Assembly (NCBI RefSeq): GCF_051020975.1
Contig: NC_135046.1
Span: 3,534,001-3,598,000, forward strand
Direction of reading: 5' to 3'
Length of the DNA stretch: 64,000 nt
From: Osmia lignaria lignaria
Lineage: Eukaryota > Arthropoda > Insecta > Hymenoptera > Megachilidae
Both the position numbers and the translations under genes were made by a program. This document shows positions 63,101 through 64,000 of the stretch, one piece after another; position 1 is the stretch's first letter; every line of letters begins with the position of its first letter. The notes beneath the pieces are model-generated. The model worked only from the letters and a program-made list of their open reading frames with translations. It was not told the origin of the DNA and did not search any database.

Positions 63101-64000
63101 TCCTCGATTGAATCGAGATAATGCTAAAGTTTGACGTATTAATGAATTACGACTTCCTACCGTTATTCCATGTAGGGAAACGTTAATGAAATGATTTATA
63201 AAATCTAGGAAATCTCTGGTATTGTTTCTAGAAAATCATCAGAGACCAGTTGATCATATTCCACGCGATGGCCACGATTACGAGATAAATCAAGCCACAG
63301 GCGAATATTGAAATATGCTAAGGGAATCCATATCACCAGCTGTTCCCTTAATGCACTCATATGTATGTGTAAGATATTCTAATGTGATTTCCAATTCATA
63401 ATGCAACGAAGGAAAGTGGGATAGATAAAATGACGCGAACGTGACGGTAACTAGAAGACGTGTCACCCTTTTTCAAATTCTAACACGCCAAGATATCAGG
63501 CAAGTTTCATTTTAAGCGTATCCGAAATGCAATCTATCCGACGATTGTTCGACGATAAAAGGCAGAAAATGAAATTCAATAGTCGTATAGTATCGAGCGT
63601 CATCGCGGCAATTTTTTTGCCGGTTTTATAATCGTTCGAGGGAAATGAACGTTTATCGAAGCGAAGCTTGCGATGTAGGTCGAGAGAAGCGATGAAAACA
63701 CGACAGAGAAGCGCATTCGCTAAATCCGTCTTGCTTTTCGGAGCGAACTGTAATCCTATCGATTTTCAACAACACCGTAATGTTTTTCGGTACAGTGTAA
63801 ACTTCGCTGAAAACACTTACAGCAGCTTTTTCGTAAAAATTTTCCACCCTTGTCCTTTTTTCAAACATGACTTAACACTGTGTATGCCTAGATGCGTACG
63901 AGTACCCGTTGACTTTAATCAAAATCAAAGGATCGTCAAAAATTTGACAACCCACCGGCCCCAGAAATCTTAATATAAATATATTCTTTCATTTCCTCTC
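60120..64000. other. no gene recognised
   Basis: CpG-containing sequence at 60290-60560, an A15 run (60580-60594), a purine microsatellite-like stretch near 62090-62125, and otherwise AT-rich intron or intergenic DNA. Frames at 60523-60813, 62829-63020 and 63668-63973 have no splice or domain support. Confidence 0.5.
60580..60594. repeat. A15 homopolymer
   Basis: Fifteen consecutive A. Confidence 0.9.

Noticed and set aside
63885..63915. GCGTACGAGTACCCG, resembling the GTGTGC-family ends
   Set aside because: Only one end is present and the match is short.

Overview
This window is nuclear DNA of an insect and looks almost entirely non-coding. It is AT-rich with scattered CpG-dense, GC-richer blocks, many short homopolymer and microsatellite tracts, intron-like splice signals and a few decayed transposable elements. 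The high CpG content, the short old repeats and the gene-poor layout suggest an aculeate hymenopteran, most likely a bee. That is inference from composition; no marker gene proves it. There are no bacterial operons, CRISPR arrays, rRNA genes or phage genes. Most open frames are short chance frames.

Coding content. The clearest coding signal is at 43073-43190 on the minus strand: a start codon, an N-terminal signal peptide and a clean splice donor (GTGAGT, phase 1). This is the first coding exon of a secreted or membrane protein whose later exons lie at lower coordinates or outside the window. A TATA box (43547-43553) and a CpG-dense block (43561-43900) lie upstream and probably mark its promoter. 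A second, weaker model lies on the plus strand at 38026-38525: two exons joined by a short 86-base intron keep one coding-like frame and give a 137-residue protein of unknown function. If real, it lies within the presumed first intron of the minus-strand gene. Two further minus-strand exon candidates (4459-4506 and 2723-2935) have usable splice sites, share phase 0 and read in frame with each other. They might be late exons of the 43 kb gene, but no linking exon was recognised.

Repeats. Four copies of one dispersed repeat share the core CGGACGGCGGACCATGG (near 7.5, 12.3, 54.1 and 57.0 kb). Two short elements have GTGTGCGGGTACCCG-type inverted ends (23.2 and 39.2 kb), with a possible relative at 60.0 kb. 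A TTAA-flanked large inverted repeat sits at 44454-44822, a 322-base element with 11-base inverted ends at 53178-53499, and a decayed hAT terminus at 42048-42086 next to an insect interspersed repeat (42113-42750). A 68-base tRNA-like fold lies at 7696-7763 (minus).

Layout. 1-7.4 kb: mostly plain sequence with two candidate exons. 7.4-23 kb: repeats, AT-rich tracts and a tRNA-like fold. 23-38 kb: intron-like sequence with an E-box-like palindrome cluster and hairpins. 38-43 kb: the possible nested gene, then transposon remnants. 43-44.3 kb: signal-peptide exon and promoter. 44.5-64 kb: upstream or intergenic sequence with further repeats and one unexplained 220-codon open frame. I found no evidence of an undescribed multi-gene system.
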